From Candidatus Zixiibacteriota bacterium (GTDB taxonomy: Bacteria; Zixibacteria; MSB-5A5; GN15; FEB-12), in NCBI GenBank assembly GCA_017999435.1, contig JAGNLV010000002.1, positions 124,001 through 188,000 of the forward strand: a stretch of DNA of 64,000 nucleotides, in the 5' to 3' direction. This document shows positions 33,120 to 43,051 of the stretch, in pieces; within the stretch, counting starts at the first letter, position 1, and every line of letters starts with the position of its first letter. The notes under the pieces were generated by a model. That model was given only the letters and a program-made list of their open reading frames with translations, did no database searches and was not told the DNA's origin. The position numbers and the translations under genes are program-made.

Positions 33120-33133
33120 GGCACAGGGCTTGC
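33120..33133 (+). promoter_or_regulatory. Sigma-54-like promoter of the exopolysaccharide operon
   Basis: GGCAC (33120-33124) and TTGCA (33130-33134) with GG and GC exactly 10 nt apart. It matches the RpoN consensus very well except for one base before GG. About 180 nt upstream of ATG 33316. Confidence 0.6.
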
Positions 33134-33315
33134 AATTCCTGCCCGCAAAGGAAATCTGGCAGCGACAAGGAATGTTGTGCCGATGGCAACCACTCACTCA
33201 CAGCGACCCCCGCGACCCGGCGGCGACTGGCAGTCGGCCGGTCCCACCGCGGCGGTCGCCCTCTCTCCCCGACACAGACGCGGGCGGCAGCGCCGCCGGA
33301 ATATGAGGTAAGCGT

Positions 33316-34347
33316 ATGAACACTCTCCAGGACACGCCCACCACCGATCGCTCCGACCTGCTCGAGGCGATCGCCCAGAGAACCATGACCAGTCCCTCGA
33401 TGGTGCATCCGTTCGCGGCGGCCGGCCCGTTTCTCGCCGGCTTGCTGGGGGCGCTCTATCGGCCGGGCTGCCGCCTCCAGGCGATCGGCCATGTGACCCC
33501 GGAGGTCGAGCTGGCCGCCGACCGGGCCGAGGTCGAGGTGATCGAACACATCGGCCCATCGCCCTTCTCCGGCAGCCTGCAGACCGCTCTGCAGGGGACG
33601 GTGCTCCCCCACGACATCCTCTGCGCGGCCAACCCGAACCGCGTCACCGGCGCGAACTACTCGCTGGCCGATGTGCAGCGGATGGCGGAGACGGTCCCGG
33701 AGGGGGCCGTGCTGGTCGATGAGCACTACCACGATTACTTCGGCATCACGGCGCTCCCGCTGCTGAGCGACTGTCCCAATGTGATCATTCTCCGCTCGTT
33801 TGCGCCCGGGGGCGCACTCGGCGGCGACGAGCCCGGATACGCCCTCGCCTGCCCCCGCACGATCGCCCGCCTTCGCGCCGCTCTCCCCGAGAGCGTGCTG
33901 CCGGCCGCCGAGGCCCGTCTGCTGATCGACCGGTGGCCCGGAGGAGAAGCGCTGGCCGCGCGCCTGCGCGAGGGGCATCAGGAATCGCTCCGCCTGGCCG
34001 AGGGACTCACCCGCCTCGGCGTGCAGTGCCGCCTCAGCGCCACCGATTTCATCCTCCTCCGCGTCGCCGACCCGGCGCGGGTCGGTAATCACCTGAGCCG
34101 CGCGCGGATCGCGATCGACAATCTCGACGGCTACCCGGCGATGCAGCACTACCTGCGCTACCGGGTGCAGTCGCCGTTGTCCAACGACCGCCTGCTGCAG
34201 GCCTTCCAAGCGATGCCCCCGGAGTCGTTCCGCATGAAGACGATCGACGGGCGGGTGATGACGATGCGCCTGAGCGCCCAGGCGGCCCGCAAGGGCGCGG
34301 GCCGCAGCGGCAACCTCCTCATGGCCGCCCTGCGCGACACCGAGTGA
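33316..34347 (+). CDS. Histidinol-phosphate-aminotransferase-fold protein lacking the PLP lysine
   Basis: 343 residues with the outline of a fold-type I aminotransferase close to HisC. NPN (106-108) sits in AANPNRVTG, the place of NPNNPTG; VDEHYHDYFG (134-143) replaces DEAY; the C-terminal carboxylate-binding arginine region LRYRVQSPLSNDRLLQAF is retained. The segment that should read RTLSKAFGLAGLRxGY reads RSFAPGGALGGDEPGY (160-175), so Pro164 stands in place of the Schiff-base lysine and Glu in place of the phosphate-binding arginine. Aminotransferase activity is therefore not expected. In the exopolysaccharide operon it may be structural or regulatory. The start follows GAGGTAAGCGT. Confidence 0.8.
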   Translation: MNTLQDTPTTDRSDLLEAIAQRTMTSPSMVHPFAAAGPFLAGLLGALYRPGCRLQAIGHVTPEVELAADRAEVEVIEHIGPSPFSGSLQTALQGTVLPHDILCAANPNRVTGANYSLADVQRMAETVPEGAVLVDEHYHDYFGITALPLLSDCPNVIILRSFAPGGALGGDEPGYALACPRTIARLRAALPESVLPAAEARLLIDRWPGGEALAARLREGHQESLRLAEGLTRLGVQCRLSATDFILLRVADPARVGNHLSRARIAIDNLDGYPAMQHYLRYRVQSPLSNDRLLQAFQAMPPESFRMKTIDGRVMTMRLSAQAARKGAGRSGNLLMAALRDTE

Positions 34348-34404
34348 ACCGCTCAGTCGCCGTATGAAAAAACTTCGGCTGTTCATAGCTGCACCTCCGG
34401 AACA

Positions 34405-34433
34405 CCGACCGAAGCGCCCGTCGCTTCGGTCGG
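34405..34433 (+). repeat. 12-bp perfect stem-loop between operon genes
   Basis: CCGACCGAAGCG (34405-34416), loop CCCGT, CGCTTCGGTCGG (34422-34433). A very stable hairpin without T-tract, in the 190-bp gap between the PLP-fold gene and the sugar transferase. It could protect mRNA ends or set relative expression in the operon. Confidence 0.6.
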
Positions 34434-34535
34434 GATCCTCGCGCGACTCCCTGCGGACCCGCCGGGAGGACGGCCGAGACGAGAGGCGACCGACGCGCGG
34501 TGCGCGGGAAGATCATCATTGGAGAGCCTGATCGT

Positions 34536-35945
34536 ATGCACCTCACCCACCGTCGCCGTCAGTTCCTCCTCCGCCTGGCCGGGTCTCCGGGGTCCCATGC
34601 CGGGGCTGTCGCCGCGCTCTGCGCGACACTCATGGCGGCCGGGTCGTCGCTGGGGCTGCTGGTCGAAATCGCCGCCGCGATCACCCTAGCGCGGCTGCTC
34701 GCGTTCGTCCACCCGCACCCGCGTCCGGTGCTCGACGCTCCGCCGGTGCGGAAATACGCCGGCGCGGCGCTCGCCGCCGAGGCGCGCTTTGCCGTGCTCG
34801 TGCTGGCGGCGGCCTACCTGCTGGACTGGCCGCTGCCCCGCCTGGCGGTGCCGGTCTTTCTGGGACTGAATTTCGTGACCCAGCTTGGTCTGTTGGTCGG
34901 GGCGCGGCTGATTCTCCGGCGGCTGGCCCGCTCGCCGCTGCCCGACCGCCTCCGCCGCGCCCGAAACCGCCTCCTCGTGGTCGGCACCGGGGCGCGCGCC
35001 CAGGCGCTGGCCGACATGATTCTCAACGCCCCCGAGCTTGATGCGGCGATCGACGGATTCCTCGACTACCGCCGCACCGGCTTCTGGCGCTACCGCGACA
35101 TTCCCCTGCTGGGCCACCCGGACCTGCTCACGCCGCTGGCCGCGCGGGTCCAGGTCGACGCCGTCATTCTCGCCGTGGAACCGGAGGACCTCTCCCGTAC
35201 GGCGCCGCTGCTGACGGCGGCCGAACAGCTCGGGGTGGCGGTGGCGCTGCTGCCCGATGTGTACCCGACGACGATCGCGCGCATGGTGCCGGCGACGCTC
35301 AACGGTTCGCCGGCGGTGGTCTGGCGGCGCGTGCCGGAGAGTCCGGCCGCCCTGTTCGTCAAGAACGCGCTCGACCGCCTGGGCGGTCTGGTCGGCCTCA
35401 TCCTCACGCTGCCGCTCATGCTGGTGACCGCGCTCGCCATCAAGCTGGAGTCCCCCGGGCCGGTGTTTTTCGCGCAGCGGCGCGCCGGCGCCAACGGCCG
35501 GCCCTTTTCGCTCTACAAGTTCCGCACGATGCGAGCCGATGCCGAGAAGCACAAGGAGTCGCTACGGGGGCTGAACGAGATGTCCGGGCCGGTCTTCAAA
35601 ATCCGCAACGATCCGCGCCTGACGCGGGTGGGGCGGTTCCTGCGCCGGTTCTCGATCGACGAGATCCCGCAGTTCTACAACGTGCTGCGCGGCGACATGT
35701 CGCTGGTCGGCCCGCGGCCGCCGCTCCCCTCCGAGGTGGCCCGCTTTGAACCCTGGCAGCGCCGCAAGCTCTCGGTCAAACCCGGCCTCACCTGCATCTG
35801 GCAGGTGAGCGGCCGCAACAAAATCGATTTCGAGGACTGGATGAAGCTGGATCTCCAGTACATCGACAACTGGTCGCTCTGGCTGGACGCCAAGATCCTC
35901 GCCCGCACCGTCCCCACGGTCCTCAAAGGCGACGGCGCGGTTTGA
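34536..35945 (+). CDS. Polyprenyl-phosphate sugar-1-phosphate transferase (WbaP/WcaJ type)
   Basis: 469 residues, inner membrane, starts exopolysaccharide repeat units by moving a sugar-1-phosphate to undecaprenyl phosphate. Several N-terminal helices (about 30-140), a Rossmann-like middle domain (NRLLVVGTGARAQALADMI, 145-165), a membrane hairpin (about 275-300), and the catalytic domain with FAQRRAGANGRPFSLYKFRTMR, RVGRFLRRFSIDEIPQFYNVLRGDMSLVGPRPP and KPGLTCIWQVSGRNK, the full bacterial sugar transferase signature. ATG 34536 has GGAG 11 nt ahead; a GTG 12 codons upstream is possible. The downstream Wzi-like gene begins 2 nt after the stop. Confidence 0.95.
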   Translation: MHLTHRRRQFLLRLAGSPGSHAGAVAALCATLMAAGSSLGLLVEIAAAITLARLLAFVHPHPRPVLDAPPVRKYAGAALAAEARFAVLVLAAAYLLDWPLPRLAVPVFLGLNFVTQLGLLVGARLILRRLARSPLPDRLRRARNRLLVVGTGARAQALADMILNAPELDAAIDGFLDYRRTGFWRYRDIPLLGHPDLLTPLAARVQVDAVILAVEPEDLSRTAPLLTAAEQLGVAVALLPDVYPTTIARMVPATLNGSPAVVWRRVPESPAALFVKNALDRLGGLVGLILTLPLMLVTALAIKLESPGPVFFAQRRAGANGRPFSLYKFRTMRADAEKHKESLRGLNEMSGPVFKIRNDPRLTRVGRFLRRFSIDEIPQFYNVLRGDMSLVGPRPPLPSEVARFEPWQRRKLSVKPGLTCIWQVSGRNKIDFEDWMKLDLQYIDNWSLWLDAKILARTVPTVLKGDGAV

Positions 35946-35947
35946 CG

Positions 35948-37408
35948 ATGAAGGCGCTTTTCCGCATACTCGCGCTGCTGGCGGTGTTGCTGCTGCTGCC
36001 CTGGGCGATCAAGGCCGCCGGCGTGCTCCCGCTGGGCAGCCCGGAGTTCGAATTTCTCTATGACCGCCTCGAACGCGCCGATGCCCTCACGCTCGACACG
36101 GCCGACCGCCAGCTTGGTCCATACCCGCTCGCCCTTGCCCGCGAGGCGCTCGGTCCGTTCGCCTGGCTGGACCGGCTCGACCGCTCGGACCTGCGCGTGG
36201 AAGGCCGCCTCGGTGAGGATTTCCGGAGCGCGAAGGGTCACCCGACAGTCGGCTATGAGTCGTTCTCCGGCGCTCTGGCCGCGCGCCCGCACGACAGGAT
36301 TTTTGTCTACGGCAGCTTCCGCCTCGACGAGGCGCTTGCGGATGATCCGGCGTACACCGGCAAGAAGTGGCGCGGTCTGGCGGGCGACATCGACGAGGCC
36401 TTCGTTCACCTGAGCGCCGGGGCCTTCACCGCCGCGCTCGGGCGGTACGCCTCGTTCTGGGGGCCGCGCCGGTCGCTCGTGCTGGCCCCGCACGCGGCGC
36501 TCGATGGTTTCGGGTACGCCTACCGCTGGGGACGGCTGGTGCTCTCCTACCGGCTCGCCCGGCTCGACAGCCTTGATCCGGACGCCGACAGCGCTGTGCC
36601 GGTCGAGAACCGCTATTTCGCGGGGCATCGGCTCGACATCCACCTGAGCCGCCGCCTGCGGATCGGATTCTTCGAAACGGCGGTGTTCGGGGGCGCCGGA
36701 CGGCAGGTGGAATTGTACTACCTCAACCCGATTCTGTTCTATCACGCCTCGCAGCTCAACGACGGCGTGGACGACAACACCTTCCTCGGTGTCGACTTCG
36801 CCTACGAACCCGGCCGCGGAGTGCAGCTCTACGGGCAACTGCTGGTCGATGACTACCAGGTCGACCGGGCCTCGCAGAGCGACCAGGAACCGAACGAGAT
36901 CGGCCTGTTGGCGGGCGCGTATGTCGCCGAGTTCCTGCCCCGACTCGACCTGCGGGCGGAGTACACGCGCGTCACCAACCGCACCTTCAACCAGAGCCAC
37001 CCCCGCAACCGGTACACGTTCGAGAGCGAACTGCTCGGGGCGGCGCTGGGGAATGACTACGATCTTCTCGATCTGCTCATCCGGCGCTGGTGCGGGGAGG
37101 ATCTGGCTGCCGGCGTGCGGCTGGCCTACCGCCGCCAGGGGGAAGGCCGCGTCAACGCCGCCTGGGACACCCCGTGGCTTGAGGTTGAAGGGGATTACCG
37201 CGAGCCGTTCCCAACCGGCGTGGTGGAGAAGACATTCACGGCGGCGCTGCAGCTGCGGGGACTGCTTTTCGGGCACATCTTCGTCGATGCTTCTTTCGGG
37301 GCGGACCGGGTGGCCGATTTCGGCCACGTGCGCGGCGACCGCCGGACGATCTCCTTTGCGGCCATCAAGCTGATCACATTTGCCTCCCAGGCTCTTGACA
37401 TCGATTAA
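35948..37408 (+). CDS. Wzi-like capsule assembly outer-membrane protein
   Basis: 486 residues. A signal peptide (to about 24) is followed by a predicted barrel with many alternating strands. PRRSLVLAPHAALDGFGYAYRWGRLVLSYRLARL, VELYYLNPILFYHASQ and the acidic loop EFLPRLDLRAEYTRVTNRTFNQSH fit the capsule assembly Wzi family, which anchors exopolysaccharide to the cell surface. The start codon overlaps the sugar-transferase stop region with a 2-nt gap, so the genes are coupled. The promoter of the next gene lies inside its 3' end. Confidence 0.83.
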   Translation: MKALFRILALLAVLLLLPWAIKAAGVLPLGSPEFEFLYDRLERADALTLDTADRQLGPYPLALAREALGPFAWLDRLDRSDLRVEGRLGEDFRSAKGHPTVGYESFSGALAARPHDRIFVYGSFRLDEALADDPAYTGKKWRGLAGDIDEAFVHLSAGAFTAALGRYASFWGPRRSLVLAPHAALDGFGYAYRWGRLVLSYRLARLDSLDPDADSAVPVENRYFAGHRLDIHLSRRLRIGFFETAVFGGAGRQVELYYLNPILFYHASQLNDGVDDNTFLGVDFAYEPGRGVQLYGQLLVDDYQVDRASQSDQEPNEIGLLAGAYVAEFLPRLDLRAEYTRVTNRTFNQSHPRNRYTFESELLGAALGNDYDLLDLLIRRWCGEDLAAGVRLAYRRQGEGRVNAAWDTPWLEVEGDYREPFPTGVVEKTFTAALQLRGLLFGHIFVDASFGADRVADFGHVRGDRRTISFAAIKLITFASQALDID

Positions 37409-37422
37409 ACGCCGCCTATACT
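37395..37422 (+). promoter_or_regulatory. Sigma-70 promoter of the TPR membrane protein gene
   Basis: -35 TTGACA (37395-37400), 16-nt spacer, -10 TATACT (37417-37422). The -35 lies inside the preceding coding region. Confidence 0.7.
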
Positions 37423-37465
37423 TTCTCCGAACAACAGCCTTTCATCTTTTGGGGAGTGAACCGCC

Positions 37466-39526
37466 GTGAGCACCCGGCCGCACCGCTGTCAGTCGCGTTT
37501 TGCGTTTACGGATACCGCTACCGCCGTCCTGATCATTATATTCGCCCTCGCGTTCATTGCCGCCGGCCGCGCCGGCGGCCTCGGCCTGTGGGGACTGAAC
37601 CATCTCCGGTACCTGCCGCCGGCTTTTGAAGCTCTCGCCTGGCTCGGCCTGATCTTCCACCTGCTCTGTCTGCATCCCCGGTACGCGCCGGTCCCGGCCC
37701 TGATCGCCGCCTGGGGGCACGAGTTGTTCTTCGGCCGGCTCGCCTGGCAATGGCGATTAGGGCTGGCCGCGCTCGCCGGCGCCGCCTTCTGGTTCTTCCA
37801 GGCCGAGACGCATTTTCTCGGCGACGGTCTCACCTGGACGGCCAATTTCTCGCAGGCAGCCGGGCATGTCCGCAAGTGGGCCGAGTTCGGTTCCATCCCG
37901 CTCGTGCGCACGCTCCAGGGGTTGCTCGGCGGGTACACGCGCGGGACGGCGGAGGCGGCGTTCCGGGCGATCTCGATCGCCGCCGGTATCGCGGCCCTGC
38001 TCGGCCTGTTCCCCCTGGTCGCACTCCTGGTAAAACATCCGGTGCATCGGGTCGCGGCCCTTGCCACCCTGCTCTTCTCCGGGGCGGGGCTGCTGTATTT
38101 CGGCTACGTGGAGTTCTATCCCCTGCTCTGGGCGGCGGCGGTGTGGTTTTTCCGGTTGGCGCTGGTGTGGTTGCAGGAGCACCGGGCGGGGGCGCTCGCG
38201 GGAGCGCTGCTGGTTTACGCGGCGGCGCTTTGTATCCACGTGCAGGCGGTCTGGCTGGCGGGCGCCGCGGCGGCCCTCGTGCCCGGAGTCGTGGCCGCGC
38301 GCACCGGAGAACTTTCTCGGCGGCGGTCGCGGCTGCTTCTCGCAACGCTCGGGCTCGGGGCGCTGGCCGCCTATCTCTGGTTCCTCTTCGGCCCGACCGA
38401 CCGCAACTGGATCGTTCTCCCACCGTGGTCGGGCCGCATCGAGGCGCCGGAGTATGCGGTCTTCTCCCTCAAACATCTGGGCGATCTGTTCAATCTGGCG
38501 CTGGTGTTGTTCCCGGGGGCGGTGGTTCTGGCGGCGGCGCGGCTGCGTCCCGCTGGACTCGCCGCCGAGCCGATCGCGGTCTTTCTTGCCGCCGCCTCGC
38601 TGGGCGGACTGTGCTTCGCCCTGTGCCTGAACCCGGTCATCGGAATGGGCCGGGACTGGGACCTGCTCTCGCTCGCCGGCCTGCCGGCCGTCCTCTGGCT
38701 CTTCCACCGGTTGGAACGCGTCGGACCGCCGCTGACCCGCCGGGTCGGAGTGGAGCTGGGGGTGCTGGCGATGATGACGGGAGTGACGTACTGGGCCGCC
38801 AACCTCCGGGTGGAGGCCTCCGAGGAGCGCTTTCTCTCGCTGCTGCGGTGGTACGGCGGCAAGGATTACAGCGGCTGGAAGGCGTTCGAGACCTACTTGG
38901 TCGAGGCCGGCCGGGCCGAGGAGGCAGCGCAGGTGGGCGAGGAAATCCGGCGCGTGTTCCCGCACCAGGCTCTGCTGGCCGATGGCTGGCGGAACCTCCA
39001 GTCGGGGCAGGCGGCCGAAGCCCGCCGGATCGCCGAGCATCTCGTCAGTGCCGATCCCGACCGGGCGGAGCACATACATCTGCTCGGCGAATCGCTCGCG
39101 GCCGATGGGAACCTGGCCGCCGCCGAGCAGCGGTTCCGCGAGGCGATCCGCAAACGGCCGGACTACGCCCCGGCGCTGCGCAGTCTGGCGCAGTCGCGCA
39201 TGCGGTCCGGGTCTTTCGGCGAAGCCTGTCGGCTGCTCCGGCAGGCCCGCCGCCTCGATCCCGGAGCCGCCGCCATCCTCGAGGATCTCGGCGCCGCCTA
39301 CCTTCGTCTCAATTATCTTGACTCCGCGGCCGCCGTGGCCGACACTCTGCTGGCGATGGAGAGCCGCTCCCCCGGCGGACATCTGATCCGCATGCTGGCC
39401 GCGGTGCGGTCGGGCGACGAGGCCACCGCCCGCCGGCACTTCCTGACCTATCGCGAACACGGCCGGCAGCGGCCGGAGTACGCGCAGATTGTGTCCGCCT
39501 ACGGCGGCCTGGCCCCAGATCGCTGA
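37466..39526 (+). CDS. Polytopic membrane protein with C-terminal TPR repeats
   Basis: 686 residues, inner membrane. Residues 15-440 contain about ten or eleven hydrophobic helices with periplasmic loops, resembling GT-C glycosyltransferases or O-antigen ligase/polymerase proteins. No definite catalytic motif is seen. Residues 460-670 form TPR repeats (EHIHLLGESLAADGNLAAAEQRFREAIRKRPDYAPALRSLAQSRMRSG). A GTG start at 37466 has GGGGAG ahead. Position after the sugar transferase and Wzi-like gene suggests polymerisation or modification of the exopolysaccharide, but that is inferred from the neighbourhood. Confidence 0.82.
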   Translation: MSTRPHRCQSRFAFTDTATAVLIIIFALAFIAAGRAGGLGLWGLNHLRYLPPAFEALAWLGLIFHLLCLHPRYAPVPALIAAWGHELFFGRLAWQWRLGLAALAGAAFWFFQAETHFLGDGLTWTANFSQAAGHVRKWAEFGSIPLVRTLQGLLGGYTRGTAEAAFRAISIAAGIAALLGLFPLVALLVKHPVHRVAALATLLFSGAGLLYFGYVEFYPLLWAAAVWFFRLALVWLQEHRAGALAGALLVYAAALCIHVQAVWLAGAAAALVPGVVAARTGELSRRRSRLLLATLGLGALAAYLWFLFGPTDRNWIVLPPWSGRIEAPEYAVFSLKHLGDLFNLALVLFPGAVVLAAARLRPAGLAAEPIAVFLAAASLGGLCFALCLNPVIGMGRDWDLLSLAGLPAVLWLFHRLERVGPPLTRRVGVELGVLAMMTGVTYWAANLRVEASEERFLSLLRWYGGKDYSGWKAFETYLVEAGRAEEAAQVGEEIRRVFPHQALLADGWRNLQSGQAAEARRIAEHLVSADPDRAEHIHLLGESLAADGNLAAAEQRFREAIRKRPDYAPALRSLAQSRMRSGSFGEACRLLRQARRLDPGAAAILEDLGAAYLRLNYLDSAAAVADTLLAMESRSPGGHLIRMLAAVRSGDEATARRHFLTYREHGRQRPEYAQIVSAYGGLAPDR

Positions 39527-39538
39527 GGCGCACGGCGG

Positions 39539-39562
39539 AACAGCCGGGGGACTGCGGCTGTT
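39539..39562 (+). terminator. Weak hairpin after TPR membrane protein gene
   Basis: 8-bp stem AACAGCCG/CGGCTGTT (39539-39546 with 39555-39562), 8-nt loop, no T-tract. Confidence 0.4.
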
Positions 39563-39645
39563 GAGCCAGTACCGCCGGCGCGCACAGGGCGCCGCGCGGT
39601 GGTGAACGCTCCTCGGCCGACCTGTCGGAGAAAGGTAGAACGTCC

Positions 39646-41697
<2,052 letters not shown>

Positions 41698-41705
41698 CCC
41701 CCTTT

Positions 41706-41733
41706 CCCGCGGCCGCTCTCAACCGGCCGCGGG
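41706..41733. terminator. 10-bp GC stem-loop after DUF255 gene
   Basis: CCCGCGGCCG (41706-41715) and CGGCCGCGGG (41724-41733), 8-nt loop, without T-tract. Confidence 0.45.
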
Positions 41734-41813
41734 CCCGGTCGGTGACGGGGCGATTCTGCCCGAGCGATCCCGTCCGCCCGCTTCTCCCCGCGACTCGCAG
41801 GAATCATTCCGCT

Positions 41814-41842
41814 TTGTGGATCATCCAAGATATGATATACTG
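41814..41842 (+). promoter_or_regulatory. Promoter of the redox-stress group
   Basis: -35 TTGTGG (41814-41819), 17-nt spacer, -10 TATACT (41837-41842), about 30 nt ahead of the OsmC Shine-Dalgarno. Confidence 0.5.
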
Positions 41843-41877
41843 AACAGAGACATAATTGCCGGCAAAGGAGACGCGCC

Positions 41878-42339
41878 ATGCCATCGACCATGACCACCCG
41901 GATGCACTGGAAAGGCGGGATGCAGTTCGGGGCCACCGGCCAGTTCGGCCACGCCATCACCACCGACATCTCCCTGGCCGGCGGCGGACAGGAAGGCGGC
42001 TACAAACCGACCGAGCTGTTGTTCTGGGGGATGGCGGCCTGCACCGGGGTCGACGTTGTGCGCATCCTCCAAAAACAGCGCCAGGAACTGGCCGGTCTGG
42101 AGATCGAGATCACCGCCGAGCAGCCCGATGATTACCCCAAGCCGTTTCAAAATATACAGATACGCTACATTTTCCGGGGCCGGAACCTCGACCCGAAAAA
42201 GCTCCGCCAGGCGGTCGAGCTGTCGGAATCCAAATACTGCTCGGTAGGCCAGACCATTCGCCGCGAGACCGCCATCACCTCCCACATCGAAATCATCGCG
42301 TCCCAGCCGGAGGCGGCGGCCGCCGACGGCAATTCCTGA
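41878..42339 (+). CDS. OsmC/Ohr family protein
   Basis: 153 residues, cytosolic. The two redox cysteines are Cys55 (MAACTGVDV) and Cys121 (SKYCSVGQT), placed as in OsmC-type hydroperoxide reductases, with YKPTELLFWGMAACT and the C-terminal helix intact. It reduces organic hydroperoxides, probably using lipoamide or a thiol. AAAGGAG precedes ATG 41878. First of a five-gene group on the plus strand (OsmC, DUF302, selenoprotein candidate, FmdB, ferritin-like). Confidence 0.93.
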   Translation: MPSTMTTRMHWKGGMQFGATGQFGHAITTDISLAGGGQEGGYKPTELLFWGMAACTGVDVVRILQKQRQELAGLEIEITAEQPDDYPKPFQNIQIRYIFRGRNLDPKKLRQAVELSESKYCSVGQTIRRETAITSHIEIIASQPEAAAADGNS

Positions 42340-42406
42340 ATCGTTTCCGCGGCTCGCCCATCTAACCGGAAAAGAAGACGAGTCTGAAGACGAACAGGAG
42401 TATTCT

Positions 42407-42820
42407 ATGCCGCACCATACCTCGCCGCCGACCGCCACCGCCTTCGCGCTGCGCCGGGAATCGACTAAACCGTTTGCCGAGGTAGTCGGCAACCTCGAGC
42501 GCCGGACGGCGGAGCACAATTTCCGGGTTCTGCACGTGCACGATGTGCAGGCGACGCTGGCGGAGAGGGGACTCGCGCGCGGACCACTCAAGATCATTGA
42601 GGTGTGCAACGCCGGTTTCGCCCATCAGGCGCTCGGCAAGGATATAAACGTCGCCCTCTTCATGCCCTGCCGTTTCGTGGTTCACACCGAGGGGGGCACG
42701 ACCGTCGTGACCCTCGCGCGGCCGTCAATGATCGCGGACCTGATGCCGCACGCCGGCCTGACCGAACTGGCCAGGGGGATCGAGCAGACGCTGACAGCCG
42801 TGGTGGAGGAGTCGCTTTAG
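42407..42820 (+). CDS. DUF302 protein
   Basis: 137 residues. The fold and motifs (EVCNAGFAHQALGKDINVALFMPCRFVVHTEGGTTVVTLARPSMIADLM, about 64-113) match DUF302. These proteins are of unknown function, often linked to sulfur oxidation or redox genes; the Cys in EVCN and MPC are typical of the family. It lies 67 nt after the OsmC gene on the same strand. Confidence 0.9.
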   Translation: MPHHTSPPTATAFALRRESTKPFAEVVGNLERRTAEHNFRVLHVHDVQATLAERGLARGPLKIIEVCNAGFAHQALGKDINVALFMPCRFVVHTEGGTTVVTLARPSMIADLMPHAGLTELARGIEQTLTAVVEESL

Positions 42821-42855
42821 CCGGGCACATTCCGCGCGGCGGGTCACGGAGTATA

Positions 42856-43041
42856 ATGATGAAATGGCAACGCCTTCTGAAAGTGAAACCGGCGCTCTGG
42901 ACGCTCGCCGGCGGCGCCGTCGGCTTCGCCGTCTACCTGCTCTACGCCGGCCTCGGCTCGACCTGACCCCTCATGTGCAACCCGTATGTCACGACGACAG
43001 CGGGTGCGGTGACCGGGGCGGTCATGTCGGTAATGGAATGA
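42856..43041 (+). CDS. Candidate selenoprotein: DUF6132-like small membrane protein with in-frame UGA
   Basis: The frame from ATG 42856 (GGAG just upstream) codes for MMKWQRLLKVKPALWTL... and a helix (about 15-32), then GLGST, a UGA at 42964-42966, then PLMCNPYVTTTAGAVTGAVMSVME and a stop at 43039. From memory, members of DUF6132 have a helix, a T-C-P-I-T-S-N-P motif and a second helix; here T-UGA-P-L-M-C-N-P lines up exactly, with the UGA at the conserved Cys, and the sequence after it continues the family pattern. If UGA is read as selenocysteine the product is 61 residues with Sec37. The true stop would lie 10 nt before the FmdB start. selA/B/C/D lie outside the window, so this is a strong candidate, not proof. 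Confidence 0.7.
42980..43005 (+). promoter_or_regulatory. SECIS-like stem-loop downstream of the UGA
   Basis: Thirteen nt after the UGA, ACCCG (42980-42984) pairs with CGGGT (43001-43005) and TGTC (42987-42990) with GACA (42996-42999). The loop is ACGAC, with a 2-nt bulge (TA) on one side and a single G on the other. Position and bulged shape resemble bacterial SECIS elements; the loop lacks the preferred early G, so the fit is incomplete. Confidence 0.45.
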
Positions 43042-43051
43042 GGTAACGCAT

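Larger units (their letters stand above)
32886..33315. other. Gene-free interval with terminator and sigma-54-like promoter
   Basis: 430 bp. Besides the terminator at 32927-32966 and the promoter motif at 33120-33133, the final 180 bp (33140-33315) would be a long leader rich in inverted GC repeats. No gene is seen. Confidence 0.5.

Noticed and set aside
34364-34531. A 55-codon frame starting ATGAAAAAA between the PLP-fold gene and the sugar transferase
   Set aside because: No Shine-Dalgarno; its codons run through the 12-bp hairpin and give a highly charged, featureless peptide.
39601-39645. Possible riboswitch ahead of the DUF255 gene
   Set aside because: Only a short GC-rich leader; no conserved aptamer pattern.
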